This document shows positions 39,843-49,152 of a DNA stretch of 64,000 bases, one piece after another. The stretch comes from Acuticoccus sp. I52.16.1 (GTDB lineage Bacteria; Pseudomonadota; Alphaproteobacteria; Rhizobiales; Amorphaceae). Each line of letters starts with the position of its first letter. Position 1 is the stretch's first letter. Below the pieces are notes generated by a model. That model did not search any database, was not told the DNA's origin, and saw nothing but the letters and a program-made list of their open reading frames with translations. The stretch is taken from NCBI RefSeq assembly GCF_022865125.1, contig NZ_CP094828.1, positions 186,001-250,000 of the forward strand. Reading direction: 5' to 3'. Both the position numbers and the translations under genes were made by a program.

Positions 39843-40733
39843 TCAGCGCGCGGCCTTTTCCGCAGCCTCCAGGGTGTTTTTCATCAGCATCGCGATCGTC
39901 ATCGGGCCGACGCCGCCCGGGACCGGGGTGATCGCCCCCGCCGCACCCGCCTCGTCGAACGCCACGTCACCCACGAGGCGCTGACCGGACGTCCTGGTGG
40001 CATCCGGCACGCGGCTGGTGCCGACGTCGATCACCGTCGCGCCCGGCTTGATCCAGTCGCCCCTGACCATCTCGGCCCGGCCCGCGGCGGCGACGAGGAT
40101 GTCGGCCCCGCGCGCGAGGCCCGGCAGGTCCGGCGTGCGGCTGTGCGCGATCGTCACCGTGGCGTTGGCCTGCTGCAGCAACAGCGCCATCGGCAGACCC
40201 ACCAGCCGGGAACGGCCGATCACCACCGCATGGAGACCCGACAGGTCCGCGCCGTGCACCTCGCCGATCAGCGTCATGCAGCCGAGCGGCGTGCAGGGCA
40301 CGATGGCGGACCGGTCGCCCACCGTGAGCCGCCCCGCGTTGATGACCGACAGGCCGTCGACGTCCTTGTCCGGATCGATCGCGGCGATCACCGCCGCGGC
40401 GTCGAGGTGCTTGGGGAGGGGGAGCTGCACCAGGATACCGTGGATGGCCGGGTCGGCGTTGAGCGCCGCCACCACCGCCAGCAGATCCGCCGCGCCGGTG
40501 CCGGCGGGCAGCGTATGCTGGACCGAATGAAAGCCCAGCGATTCGGCCTTCTTCGACTTCATCGAGACGTAGACGCCGCTGGCCGGGTCCTCGCCCACCA
40601 GCACCACGGCGAGCCCCGGTTTGACGGTGAGCGCGGCGGTACGGCGGGCGACGTCCTCGGTCACCGCCGCGGCGATGGCCTTCCCGTCGATCAGGCGTGG
40701 CGAGCTAGCGGAAGACAATCGTGCGATCTCCAT
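39843..40733 (-). CDS. folD: Bifunctional methylene-THF dehydrogenase/methenyl-THF cyclohydrolase
   Basis: 296 residues, interconverts 5,10-methylene- and 10-formyl-tetrahydrofolate. Catalytic Lys59 is in [46 protein letters not shown] and the C-terminal [10 protein letters not shown] are the family hallmarks. The gene starts inside the last 29 bases of purU, so the two are coupled; together they set the pools of one-carbon folates and free formate. Confidence 0.95.
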   Translation of the reverse strand: MEIARLSSASSPRLIDGKAIAAAVTEDVARRTAALTVKPGLAVVLVGEDPASGVYVSMKSKKAESLGFHSVQHTLPAGTGAADLLAVVAALNADPAIHGILVQLPLPKHLDAAAVIAAIDPDKDVDGLSVINAGRLTVGDRSAIVPCTPLGCMTLIGEVHGADLSGLHAVVIGRSRLVGLPMALLLQQANATVTIAHSRTPDLPGLARGADILVAAAGRAEMVRGDWIKPGATVIDVGTSRVPDATRTSGQRLVGDVAFDEAGAAGAITPVPGGVGPMTIAMLMKNTLEAAEKAAR

Positions 40734-41553
40734 TGAGCAGGATGCGGCGCTCCAGGTGGTAGCCGACGGCCCGCGCCAGCACGCGGCTCTCGATGTCGCG
40801 CCCCGCGGCGGCCATGTCGTCGGCGGTCATGGTGTGGTCGATCCGCTCGACGTCCTGCTCGATGATCGGCCCCTCGTCGAGGTCGGCGGTGACGTAGTGC
40901 GCGGTGGCGCCGATCAGCTTCACGCCGCGCGCGTGCGCCTGATGGTAGGGCTGCGCGCCCTTGAAGCTGGGCAGGAAGGAGTGGTGGATGTTGATGACCC
41001 GCCCCTCCAGCCGCCGCGACAGCTCGTCCGACAGCACCTGCATGTAGCGCGCCAGGACGATCAGCTCGACCTTCTCCGCATCGACCAGCGCCAGCAGCGC
41101 GGCCTCCTGCTGGGCCTTGGTGTCGGCGGTGACGGGGATGTGGTGGAAGGCAAGGCCCTCCCCCTCCACCCGCGCGCGCCACGTCTCGTGGTTGGAGACG
41201 ACGCTGACCAGCGTCATCGGCAGCCGGCCGAAGCGCCAGCGGTAGAGCAGGTCGTTGAGGCAGTGGCCGGCCTTCGAGACCATCAGCATGACACGCGGCT
41301 TGACCGCGGTGTCGGTGATCTCGGCGTCCATGTCGTAGGCGAGGAGCGTCGGGCGGAACCCGTCGCGGAACCGCGCCGGCGTCATTCCCTCGGGCGCGGC
41401 GAAGTGGACGCGCATGAAGAAGCGGCCGGAGGCGCGGTCGAAGTATTGCGCGCTCTCCAGGATGTTGCAGTCCTGCGCGGCGATGGACGAGCCGACCGCG
41501 CCGACGATGCCTTTGCGGTCGATACAAGACAGGGTGAGGACGAGTTCGGTCAC
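40705..41553 (-). CDS. purU: Formyltetrahydrofolate deformylase PurU
   Basis: 282 residues, releases formate from 10-formyl-THF. An N-terminal ACT domain (1-~85; [17 protein letters not shown]) precedes a formyltransferase-fold catalytic domain with Asn188, His190 ([11 protein letters not shown]) and Asp226 (ADLDEGPII). GTG at 41553 fits the conserved N-terminus; no strong ribosome site is seen. It overlaps folD by 29 nt. Such pairs often accompany demethylation pathways that load C1 units on THF, but that is inference here. Confidence 0.95.
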   Translation of the reverse strand: MTELVLTLSCIDRKGIVGAVGSSIAAQDCNILESAQYFDRASGRFFMRVHFAAPEGMTPARFRDGFRPTLLAYDMDAEITDTAVKPRVMLMVSKAGHCLNDLLYRWRFGRLPMTLVSVVSNHETWRARVEGEGLAFHHIPVTADTKAQQEAALLALVDAEKVELIVLARYMQVLSDELSRRLEGRVINIHHSFLPSFKGAQPYHQAHARGVKLIGATAHYVTADLDEGPIIEQDVERIDHTMTADDMAAAGRDIESRVLARAVGYHLERRILLNGDRTIVFR

Positions 41554-41644
41554 GGTGGGCGGATCTCGGTGCGGGCGGTTGGGCTTAGGCCGAATGCACG
41601 TCCCCGGCAACCCGCCCCGCTCACCCACGAAAGGACCGCCCCCC

Positions 41645-42172
41645 TCAGTCGCCGACCTCGATCTCGCGCGGGTGCGCAGGGTCCGGCGGGGCGAGGCGCT
41701 TGGCCATCGGCTGGCCCGCGAGGCCATCTTCCACCTTCGGCGGGCCGGTCTCGTGCCAGCCGTGCCCTTCGTAGAAGCGGTGCGCGGTGCGGGTGGAGGT
41801 GAGGCGCGCGGCCGTGTAGCCGGCGGCGTGGATGCGAGCCTCCATCGCCGCCAGCAGCGCCTTGCCGTGGCCGGCGAAGCGGTGCGCCGGTGCGACGTAG
41901 TTGAGCAGGATCTCGTCGCCCCGCACCATGCCGACGCCGGCCGTCTCGCCCCCCTCGCGCGCGACGTCGCCCCCGGCGCGAGAGACGAGGACGCAGAACT
42001 CGGGATCGAGGATCCAGCGCAGCACGGTCTCGCGGGTCTTGTTGCCGGTCCAGGCGGCGATCCGGGCCGGATCGTGGTGATGGTCCTCGCCGCAGAGCTC
42101 GCGGATCGAGGCGACGAGCACCGCCGCAATCGCCGGCGCGTCCCCGCGCCGGGCCTCCTCGATGGTGTGCAT
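41645..42172 (-). CDS. GNAT-family N-acetyltransferase
   Basis: 175 residues. The acetyl-CoA pyrophosphate loop is ..RFAGHGKALLAAME (R/Q-x-x-G-x-G/A type) and the C-terminal HRFYEGHGWHETG is the usual beta-strand/helix of GNAT proteins. Acceptor unknown. ATG at 42172 is preferred over one 13 codons upstream because IEEARRGDAPAI is a typical GNAT opening. It lies between purU and the divergent DadA-like gene. Confidence 0.85.
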   Translation of the reverse strand: MHTIEEARRGDAPAIAAVLVASIRELCGEDHHHDPARIAAWTGNKTRETVLRWILDPEFCVLVSRAGGDVAREGGETAGVGMVRGDEILLNYVAPAHRFAGHGKALLAAMEARIHAAGYTAARLTSTRTAHRFYEGHGWHETGPPKVEDGLAGQPMAKRLAPPDPAHPREIEVGD

Positions 42173-42236
42173 CGACGCCTCCCACCCACGCCAATCGTGA
42201 CACCGTCGCACGCCCGCCCTCGCCGCGACGGTCCAC

Positions 42237-42251
42237 GATATGCATCATATC
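42237..42251. promoter_or_regulatory. Inverted repeat upstream of the DadA-like gene
   Basis: GATATG-CAT-CATATC is a perfect 6-3-6 inverted repeat, 39 bases before the start at 42291 and within the 118-bp divergent gap to the acetyltransferase. AT-rich arms at this distance suit an operator overlapping the promoter. Confidence 0.45.
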
Positions 42252-42290
42252 ACCAAACGGCGCGCGGCTCAGCGCCGTGGAAGGGGACGT

Positions 42291-43532
42291 ATGAAAGTCG
42301 ACGTTTTGGTGTTGGGTGCCGGCATGGTCGGTATCTCGAGTGCGATCCACCTGCAGGATCGCGGCCGGTCGGTGGCGCTGGTCGATCGGCGGGGGCCGGC
42401 GCAGGAGACGTCCTACGGCAACGCCGGGCTGATCCAGTCCGAGGCGGTGATGCCGTATGTCTTCCCGCGCGATCCGAGCGTGGTGTTGCAGGCGCTCTTC
42501 GGGTTGCGCACCGATGCGCGCGTGCGCTGGAGCGCGTTGCCGAAGATCGCCCCGTTCGTGTTCGCCTATGCGCGCGCCGGGTCGGTGACGAGCGCCCGCC
42601 GCACCGCGCTCGCCAACGTGCCGCTGCTCGCCCGCGTGCGCGCCGAGCACGAGGCGCTGATGGATCGCGCCGAGGCCCGCCACCACATGATCGACGGCGG
42701 CTACATCCGCGTCTACCGCGAGGCGCGCGACCTGGAAGCGGCCAGCAAGGTGGACGAGGCGGTACGCGACGAGTTCGGCGTCGAGTTCGAGCTGTGGGAC
42801 ACCAAGCGCCTGGCCGAGGAGGAGCCGAACCTGACGCGCCCGCTCGCCGGCGCGGTGCACCACGCCTCGCCGGGCCGGGTCGACGATCCGGGCGAGGTCG
42901 GCGCGGCCTATGCCCGGCTCTTCGAAAGCGGCGGCGGCACCTTGCGAAACGGCGACGCACGCACGCTCAACGCGACGGACGGCGGCTGGCGGGTGACGAC
43001 CGAGGCCGGCGTGGTGGAGGCGCGCGAGGTCGTCGTCGCGCTGGGCGCATGGTCGGCGGATGTGCTGGCGCCGCTGGGGGTGCGCCCGCCGCTGGGGGTG
43101 AAGCGGGGCTACCACCTCCACTACCGCCCCTCCGGCAACGCTCGGCTCAACCACCTGATGTTCGACAGCGACAACGGCTACGTGCTGGCGCCGATGAAAC
43201 GCGGATTGCGGCTGACGTCGGGCGTGGAGTTCGCGCATCGGGACGACGCCTCCAACTTCGCGCAGATCAACGCGGCCGAGACGCAGGCGCGTACGATCTT
43301 CCCGCTGGAGGAACGGGTGGAGGAGACGCCCTGGCGCGGGGCCCGCCCCTGTCTTCCGGACATGCTGCCGGCGATTGGCCCGGTGCCGGGCAAACCGGGC
43401 CTCTTCGTGAACTTCGGCCATCACCATCTCGGCTTCACGATGGGTCCGACGACGGGCCGGCTGCTGGCCGAGACGATGACCGGCGAGACCCCGTTCACCG
43501 ACCCCGCCCCCTACCGGATCGACCGCTTCTGA
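42291..43532 (+). CDS. FAD-dependent amino-acid oxidase/dehydrogenase (DadA-like, DAO family)
   Basis: 413 residues. The FAD dinucleotide motif is LGAGMVGISSAIHL (GAGMVG 9-14), followed by RGPAQETSYGNAGLIQ, and a DAO-family C-terminus with GHHHLGFTMGPTTGRL. Such enzymes oxidise D-amino or secondary amino acids and pass electrons to the respiratory chain; the exact substrate is not known. GGAAGGGGACGT precedes the ATG. It faces a CoA-transferase gene tail to tail. Confidence 0.87.
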   Translation: MKVDVLVLGAGMVGISSAIHLQDRGRSVALVDRRGPAQETSYGNAGLIQSEAVMPYVFPRDPSVVLQALFGLRTDARVRWSALPKIAPFVFAYARAGSVTSARRTALANVPLLARVRAEHEALMDRAEARHHMIDGGYIRVYREARDLEAASKVDEAVRDEFGVEFELWDTKRLAEEEPNLTRPLAGAVHHASPGRVDDPGEVGAAYARLFESGGGTLRNGDARTLNATDGGWRVTTEAGVVEAREVVVALGAWSADVLAPLGVRPPLGVKRGYHLHYRPSGNARLNHLMFDSDNGYVLAPMKRGLRLTSGVEFAHRDDASNFAQINAAETQARTIFPLEERVEETPWRGARPCLPDMLPAIGPVPGKPGLFVNFGHHHLGFTMGPTTGRLLAETMTGETPFTDPAPYRIDRF

Positions 43533-43552
43533 CCTCGGACGGCGTCGCGGCT

Positions 43553-44797
43553 TCAGGCGACCGCGCCGGCCGCCTGAAGCGCCTGTCGCTCGGCCTCGTC
43601 GAACCCGAAGTCGGCGAGGATGCGATCCGTGTCCTCGCCGGTCAGCGGCGCGCGGCGGCGCACGCCGCCCGGTGTGCGGGACATGTGCACCGGCGTGCCG
43701 GCGACGGTCAGCGGCCGCGACGCGCCCGGAACCTCGACCTCCGGCAGCATGCCGCGGGCGGCGAAGTGGGGGTCGGCGAAGATCTCGTCGGCCCGCAGGA
43801 CCGGGCCGAAGGGGATGCGGCCGCCGAAGATCTCCAGGAGCTCGGCCTTGGTGTGGCGGGTGGTGAACGCGGTGACGATGCCGTTCACCTCGTCGCGGCG
43901 GGCGACGCGGTCGGCGTTGAGGCGGTAGCGCGGGTCGTCCCCCAGGTGCGGCGCGCCGATCACCGCACAGAACGGCCCCCAGAACTCGTCCTTCGGAATC
44001 CCCAGGCTGACGTAGCCGTCCTTGGCCTTGAAGAGGCCGAAGGGACACAGGAGGGGGTGCCCGTCGCCCTCCGGGCCCGGCACGTCACCGGTGGCGGAAT
44101 GCTGGTAGACGAGCCGCTCGCACACCGCGAGCACACCGTCGACCATCGCGACATCGACGAACTGGCCGCGCCCCGAGGCGCGGGCGCTGAGGACCGCGGA
44201 GACGATGCCGAAGGCCATGAAGAGCGCCGGAACGAGATCGCCGACGCCGGGGCCGATCTTGGTGGGCGCCCCGCCCGGCACCGGTCCGGTGATGCCCATG
44301 ATGCCGCCCATCGCCTGGGCGACGGGGTCGTAGGCGGGCCAGGCGGCGTAGGGGCTCTCCCCGCTCGCCGGGTCGCCGAAGCCGCGCAACGCCGCCACGA
44401 CGAGGCGCGGGTTGTCCCTGGCGAGGGTTTCGTAGTCGAGGCCGAGGCGGTGGGTGACGCCGGCGCGAAAATTCTCGATGACGACGTCGGCCCGCGCGGT
44501 GAGGCGCTTGAACAGCGCGATGCCGTCCGGCGACTTCAGATCGACGACGATCGATTCCTTGTTGCGGTTGATGGACGCGAAGTAGCTGCCGTAGCCGCCC
44601 TCCTCCATGCGCGTCTGCCCTTCGAGGAAGGGGCCGACGCGGCGGGTGGTCTCGCCGCCGGGCGGCTCGATCTTGATGACGCGGGCGCCCTGGTCGGCCA
44701 GCAGCATGGAGGCGAACGGGCCGGATAGCATCTGCGTCAGGTCGAGCACCGTCAGCCCCTCGAGGGCGCCGGTGTGGCGTGGCCCGCTGCCGTCCAT
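43553..44797 (-). CDS. Family III CoA-transferase (CaiB/BaiF), second copy
   Basis: 414 residues. LEGLTVLDLTQMLSGPFAS, GARVIKIEPPGGETTR and INRNKESIVVDLKS are typical, and Asp187 in GPGVGDLVPALF is the expected catalytic residue. It is clearly divergent from the copy at 32.5-33.8 kb, so not a recent duplication. ATG at 44797 has GGAGG seven bases upstream. It is transcribed away from hyuA across a 303-bp shared region, suggesting joint control. Substrate unknown. Confidence 0.88.
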   Translation of the reverse strand: MDGSGPRHTGALEGLTVLDLTQMLSGPFASMLLADQGARVIKIEPPGGETTRRVGPFLEGQTRMEEGGYGSYFASINRNKESIVVDLKSPDGIALFKRLTARADVVIENFRAGVTHRLGLDYETLARDNPRLVVAALRGFGDPASGESPYAAWPAYDPVAQAMGGIMGITGPVPGGAPTKIGPGVGDLVPALFMAFGIVSAVLSARASGRGQFVDVAMVDGVLAVCERLVYQHSATGDVPGPEGDGHPLLCPFGLFKAKDGYVSLGIPKDEFWGPFCAVIGAPHLGDDPRYRLNADRVARRDEVNGIVTAFTTRHTKAELLEIFGGRIPFGPVLRADEIFADPHFAARGMLPEVEVPGASRPLTVAGTPVHMSRTPGGVRRRAPLTGEDTDRILADFGFDEAERQALQAAGAVA

Positions 44798-45100
44798 GTC
44801 TGTCCTCCCTCGGCTGTCGATCTCTCCGCATACACCGCCGGCGCGCGCCAGACGACCGGCCCGCGACGATGCCCGCCGGAGCCTCGACCGAAGTGCCGGC
44901 CGCGAACACCGTCCGGCAGATGTGGACCGGGGCGATGATGGCATGCCATTTGCGTCCCACGGATGCGTCCCGCGGGGGACTGCGCTGTGCAATGACCGCC
45001 TGACGGCTCGGGGGCCGATCGGCTAGATTGCGCGCAATCACGAGGCGGTCCGTGCATCGGCGGCGGCGAGCCGCATCCCGGCACGGCTCCAGGAGAGACA
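44798..45100. other. Divergent promoter region between CoA-transferase and hyuA
   Basis: 303 bases without a gene. It must hold promoters for both directions. The only clear element is a 14-bp palindrome at 45026-45039; GGAGAG five bases before 45101 is the hyuA ribosome site. I see no other structure. Confidence 0.6.
45026..45039. promoter_or_regulatory. 14-bp perfect palindrome upstream of hyuA
   Basis: GATTGCGCGCAATC reads the same on both strands and lies 61 bases before the hyuA start, between two divergent genes. Likely operator of a dimeric regulator; none is encoded beside it. Confidence 0.5.
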
Positions 45101-47176
45101 ATGGCTCAGGTTCGGCTAGCAATTGATATCGGCGGCACCTTCACCGACGTCGTGCTCGACACAGGCGACGGGCGCGTCGACACCACCAAGGTGCTCACGA
45201 CGCCCAAGGCGCCCGAGGACGGCGCGCTGACGGGGATGATGGTGGTGCTGCAGGCCGCCGGGCTGAAGCCGGCCGACGTCGACCTGATCCTGCACGGCAC
45301 GACGCTCGCCACCAACGCGCTGATCGAGCGCAAAGGCGCCAAGACGGCGCTGATCGCCACCGAGGGTTTCCGCGACGTCCTCGCGATCGGCTACGAGGAC
45401 CGCTACGACCAGTACGACATCGGCATCGTCAAGCCGGCCCCGCTGATCGACCGGGCCCTGCGCTTCACCGTGCCGGAGCGCGTGGCGGTCGACGGGGCGG
45501 TGCTGAAGCCGCTCGACGAGGCGGCGGTGGCCGCGCTGGTGCCGCAGATCGAGGCGGCGGGCGTCGAAGCGGTCGCGGTGGCGCTGATCCACGCCTACGC
45601 GGCGCCGGCGCACGAGGAGCGCATCGGCGCGATCCTCGCCGAGGCGCTGCCGGGCGTCTCGGTCAGCCTCTCCAGCGCCGTCTCGCCGGAAGCGCGCGAG
45701 TTCGAGCGGACGATGACCACCGCGGTCAACGCCTACGTGCAGCCGCTGATGGCGGGCTATCTCGGCCGGTTCCAGACGCGCCTCGCCGAGGAAGGGTTCG
45801 CCGCGCCGGTGCTCCTGATGACGTCCGGCGGCGGCCTCACCACCATCGAGACGGCGCGCCAGTTCCCGGTGCGGCTGGTGGAGTCCGGCCCGGCGGGCGG
45901 GGCGATCCTAGCGGCCGAGGTGGCGCGGGCGTGCGGCGAGGACAAGGTCCTCTCGTTCGACATGGGCGGCACGACGGCCAAGATCTGCCTGATCGACGCC
46001 GGCACGCCCAACACCGCGCGCGTCTTCGAGGTCGACCGGCAGTCCCGCTTCACCAAGGGCTCGGGCCTGCCAATCCGCATCCCGGTGATCGAGATGATCG
46101 AGATCGGCGCCGGCGGCGGGTCCATCGCCAAGGTGGACGCGATGAAGCGCATCGCGGTCGGCCCGCAGTCGGCCGGCTCCGATCCCGGCCCGGTGGCCTA
46201 CGGCCGCGGCGGCACCGCGCCGACGGTGACCGACGGCGACCTGACGCTCGGCCGGCTCGACCCGGACGACTTCGCCGGCGGGCGCATCAAGCTCGACGCG
46301 GCGGCGAGCGCGGCCGCGATCGCCAAGGCGGTGGGTGAGCCTATGGGCCTTTCCCCGCGCTTCGCCGCCTTCGGTATCGCCGAGATCGTCGACGAGAACA
46401 TGGCCAACGCGGCGCGCGTGCATGCGGTCGAGAACGGGGCGGACGTCGCCAGCCGCACGCTGATCGCCTTCGGCGGTGCGGCACCGCTCCACGCCGGACG
46501 GCTGGCGCAGAAGCTCGGCATCGACAAGGTGATCGTCCCGGCGCACGCCGGCGTCGGCTCGGCGGTCGGCTTCCTCTACGCGCCGGTGTCGTTCGAGGTG
46601 GTGCGCAGCGCGTTCGTCCCGCTCGACGGGATGGACCGCGAGGCGGTCGCCGCGATGTACGCCGAGATGGACGCGGTGGTGCGCCCGGTGGTGACCGCCG
46701 CGGTCGCCGAGAGCGAGGTGACGCCGACCCGCACGGCGTACCTGCGCTACATGGGCCAGGGCCACGAAGTCCCGGTCGAGGTGCCGGCCGACTTCGACCC
46801 CGAGGCGCTGAAGACCGCGTTCGAGGCCGCCTACCGCGCTCTCTTCGGCCGCACCATCGCCGGCGCCGCGGTCGAGGCGATGAGCTGGTCGCTGGCGCTC
46901 GCCGCCCCGGCGAAGGCCGAGCGGATGACCGAGCGGGCCACCGGCACGATCGAGCCGCAGACCCGCACGCTGTTCGATCCCGACGGTGAGACCACCGTCG
47001 AGGTGCGGGCCTTCCCGCGCGCCGCGCTCGCCGACGGGACCGAGGTCCCCGGCCCCGCGCTCGTCACCGAAGCGGCCACGACGACCGTCGTCCCGAAAGG
47101 CTACACCGCCGCCCTCGACGGCGACGGCCACCTGATCCTCACCCGCCAGCCCCAAGCGCAGGAGATCGCCGCGTGA
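45101..47176 (+). CDS. hyuA: Hydantoinase/oxoprolinase family subunit A (HyuA)
   Basis: 691 residues. The ASKHA-type ATPase core shows at LAIDIGGTFTDVVLD (phosphate-1 motif), HGTTLATNALIERKG and FDMGGTTAKICLID. With HyuB, these enzymes hydrolyse or carboxylate cyclic amides and ketones in ATP-dependent reactions (N-methylhydantoin amidohydrolase, 5-oxoprolinase and acetophenone carboxylase are members); which applies is not visible. GGAGAG precedes the ATG. GTGA overlap with hyuB. Confidence 0.9.
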   Translation: MAQVRLAIDIGGTFTDVVLDTGDGRVDTTKVLTTPKAPEDGALTGMMVVLQAAGLKPADVDLILHGTTLATNALIERKGAKTALIATEGFRDVLAIGYEDRYDQYDIGIVKPAPLIDRALRFTVPERVAVDGAVLKPLDEAAVAALVPQIEAAGVEAVAVALIHAYAAPAHEERIGAILAEALPGVSVSLSSAVSPEAREFERTMTTAVNAYVQPLMAGYLGRFQTRLAEEGFAAPVLLMTSGGGLTTIETARQFPVRLVESGPAGGAILAAEVARACGEDKVLSFDMGGTTAKICLIDAGTPNTARVFEVDRQSRFTKGSGLPIRIPVIEMIEIGAGGGSIAKVDAMKRIAVGPQSAGSDPGPVAYGRGGTAPTVTDGDLTLGRLDPDDFAGGRIKLDAAASAAAIAKAVGEPMGLSPRFAAFGIAEIVDENMANAARVHAVENGADVASRTLIAFGGAAPLHAGRLAQKLGIDKVIVPAHAGVGSAVGFLYAPVSFEVVRSAFVPLDGMDREAVAAMYAEMDAVVRPVVTAAVAESEVTPTRTAYLRYMGQGHEVPVEVPADFDPEALKTAFEAAYRALFGRTIAGAAVEAMSWSLALAAPAKAERMTERATGTIEPQTRTLFDPDGETTVEVRAFPRAALADGTEVPGPALVTEAATTTVVPKGYTAALDGDGHLILTRQPQAQEIAA

Positions 47177-48750
47177 GCGCAGCCGATGCCATCCGCAACC
47201 AGGTGATGTGGGATCGCCTGATCGCAGTCGTCGAGGAGCAGGCGCAGGCGCTCCTGCGCACCGCCTTCTCCACCATCGTGCGCGAGGCGGGCGACCTTTC
47301 CGCCGGCGTCTTCGACCTGGAGGGGCGGATGCTCGCCCAGGCGGTCACCGGCACGCCGGGCCACGTCAACTCCATGGCCGAATCGGTGAAGCATTTCATC
47401 GACGTCTTCCCCGTCGAGACGATGAAGGAAGGCGACCACTACATCACCAACGACCCCTGGCGCGGCACCGGCCACCTCAACGACTTCGTGGTGACGACGC
47501 CGGCCTTCCACGACGGGAAGATGGTGGGGCTCTTCTCCTGCACCTCCCACCTGATCGACATCGGCGGGATCGGCTTCGGGCCGGACGGGCATGACGTCTT
47601 CGCCGAAGGGATCAACATTCCGTTCCTGAAGATATGCGATCAGGGGCGGATGGACGCCAACTTGATGGCGATGATCCGCGCCAACACGCGCCTGCCGGTG
47701 GAGACCGAGGGCGACGTCTACTCGCTCATCTCGTGCAACGAGATCGGCGCCAAGCGGCTCTCGGAGATGATGGGCGAGTACGGCCTCACCTCGCTGGACG
47801 CGCTCGCGGGCCACATCATCGGCGCCTCGCGCGCCGCGGCGCTGGAGCGGATCGCGGCGCTGCCGAGGGGAACGACGCGCAATTCGATGACGATCGACGG
47901 GCTGGACAAGCCGATCGACCTCGTCGCCGCGCTGACGGTCGCCGAGGACGGCATCCACGTCGACTATGACGGCACGTCCGGCACGGCGAAGAAGGGCATC
48001 AACGTGCCGCTCGCCTACACCCGGGCCTATACCGCGTTCGGGCTGATGGCGGCGATCGCCAAGGGGATCCCCAACAACGCCGGCTCGCTGTCGGTCTGGC
48101 ATATCGAGGCGCCGGTGGGCTGCATCCTCAACGCACCGCGGGGGCTGCCGGTCTCCTCGCGCCACATCATCGGCCAGATGCTGCCGGACGTGATGTTCGG
48201 CTGCCTCGCCGACATGATCCCCGAGGTGGTCCCGGCGGAGGGCACCTCGTGCCTGTGGAACGTGACGCTGCGCGGACAGGCGGAGGCCAACAGCCTCGGC
48301 CGGCACGGCTTCGCGGTGACGATCACCACCAACGGCGGCACCGGCGCGCGGCCGGACAAGGACGGCCTCTCGGCGACCGCCTTCCCCTCGGGCGTGAAGG
48401 GCTCGCCGGTGGAGATCATGGAGCAGGCCGCGCCGGTGGTCGTGTGGAAGAAGGAGCTGCGCGACGGGTCGGGCGGCGCCGGACGGTTCCGCGGCGGCGA
48501 CGGGCAGTCGATCGAGATCGAGAACCGGTTCGGCCAGTCGATGGAGCTTCTGGCGGCGTTCGACCGGATCGACCATCCGCCGCGCGGCCGGGCCGGCGGC
48601 GGCAACGGCGCCTGCGGCTCGGTGGCGCTGTCGGACGGCACGAAGCTGAAGGGCAAGGGAACGCAGGAGATCCCCGCCGGCAAGCGGCTGTGCCTCGAGA
48701 CCCCCGGCGGCGGCGGCTACGGCACGCCTGCCGCCGAAGCCGGCGAGTAG
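47173..48750 (+). CDS. hyuB: Hydantoinase/oxoprolinase family subunit B (HyuB)
   Basis: 525 residues, partner of HyuA. Typical HyuB stretches are RTAFSTIVREAGDLSAGVFD, TGTPGHVNSM, ITNDPWRGTGHLNDF and the Gly-rich C-terminus with SGGAGRFRGGDGQ and TPGGGGYGTP. HyuB carries the metal-dependent hydrolase or carboxylase half-site in characterised members. The GTG start overlaps the hyuA stop, so the two should form a complex. The TRAP operon starts 402 bases further on in the same direction. Confidence 0.92.
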   Translation: MSAADAIRNQVMWDRLIAVVEEQAQALLRTAFSTIVREAGDLSAGVFDLEGRMLAQAVTGTPGHVNSMAESVKHFIDVFPVETMKEGDHYITNDPWRGTGHLNDFVVTTPAFHDGKMVGLFSCTSHLIDIGGIGFGPDGHDVFAEGINIPFLKICDQGRMDANLMAMIRANTRLPVETEGDVYSLISCNEIGAKRLSEMMGEYGLTSLDALAGHIIGASRAAALERIAALPRGTTRNSMTIDGLDKPIDLVAALTVAEDGIHVDYDGTSGTAKKGINVPLAYTRAYTAFGLMAAIAKGIPNNAGSLSVWHIEAPVGCILNAPRGLPVSSRHIIGQMLPDVMFGCLADMIPEVVPAEGTSCLWNVTLRGQAEANSLGRHGFAVTITTNGGTGARPDKDGLSATAFPSGVKGSPVEIMEQAAPVVVWKKELRDGSGGAGRFRGGDGQSIEIENRFGQSMELLAAFDRIDHPPRGRAGGGNGACGSVALSDGTKLKGKGTQEIPAGKRLCLETPGGGGYGTPAAEAGE

Positions 48751-48994
48751 CGGCCGTCGCCGGCCCCGCCTAAGTCCGCCGGCGCAGCATCGCGGCAAGA
48801 CCGCGGTGCCGGCCACCGTCCGCGGCGTGCCGCCGGACCGCGCCCGGCGCCCGGCCGGACCCGCGCCACGGACGGCGCGCAGGCCGCCGGCGCAGGGTGT
48901 GACACGCGGCGGAGGGACAAGGCCGGCGCGCGGCTGCGGCGCGGTCGAACGCCGCACCCTGCCGCCGGTGCCGGCACCGCCTCGGAGCCCAACC

Positions 48995-49009
48995 AAAGTC
49001 TTACTTTGT
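48995..49009. promoter_or_regulatory. Inverted repeat 1 upstream of dctP
   Basis: CAAAGT-CTT-ACTTTG, perfect 6-3-6 inverted repeat about 145 bases before the dctP start. Candidate operator; it could also be a weak hairpin ending the hyuAB transcript. Confidence 0.45.
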
Positions 49010-49023
49010 CCGATGCCCGGAGT

Positions 49024-49051
49024 TGAAACGATCGCCAAGGCTGATGTTTCA
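49024..49051. promoter_or_regulatory. Inverted repeat 2 upstream of dctP
   Basis: TGAAAC (49024-49029) and GTTTCA (49046-49051) are inverted arms 22 bases apart start to start, about two helical turns, with further partial symmetry inside (GATC/TGAT). Spacing suits a dimeric regulator binding one DNA face. Confidence 0.45.
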
Positions 49052-49152
49052 CGTCTGAATGTGGGGGAGAGGCCTTCGGACGGTTTACGTACCCTACATT
49101 TTAGTTATTGATCCCTCTACTGCCCGTCAGCCGGCAGATTGGAGGAGACAAT

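Larger units (their letters stand above)
48751..49152. other. Long leader region before the TRAP operon, no gene seen
   Basis: 402 bases. The first ~220 are very GC-rich with many short self-complementary runs. From about 48985 the base composition drops and two inverted repeats appear (48995-49009 and 49024-49051). The last 60 bases are AT-rich (TTTACGTACC, CATTTTAGTTATTG) and probably hold the promoter and mRNA leader; GGAGGAGACAAT is the dctP ribosome site. Confidence 0.6.
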
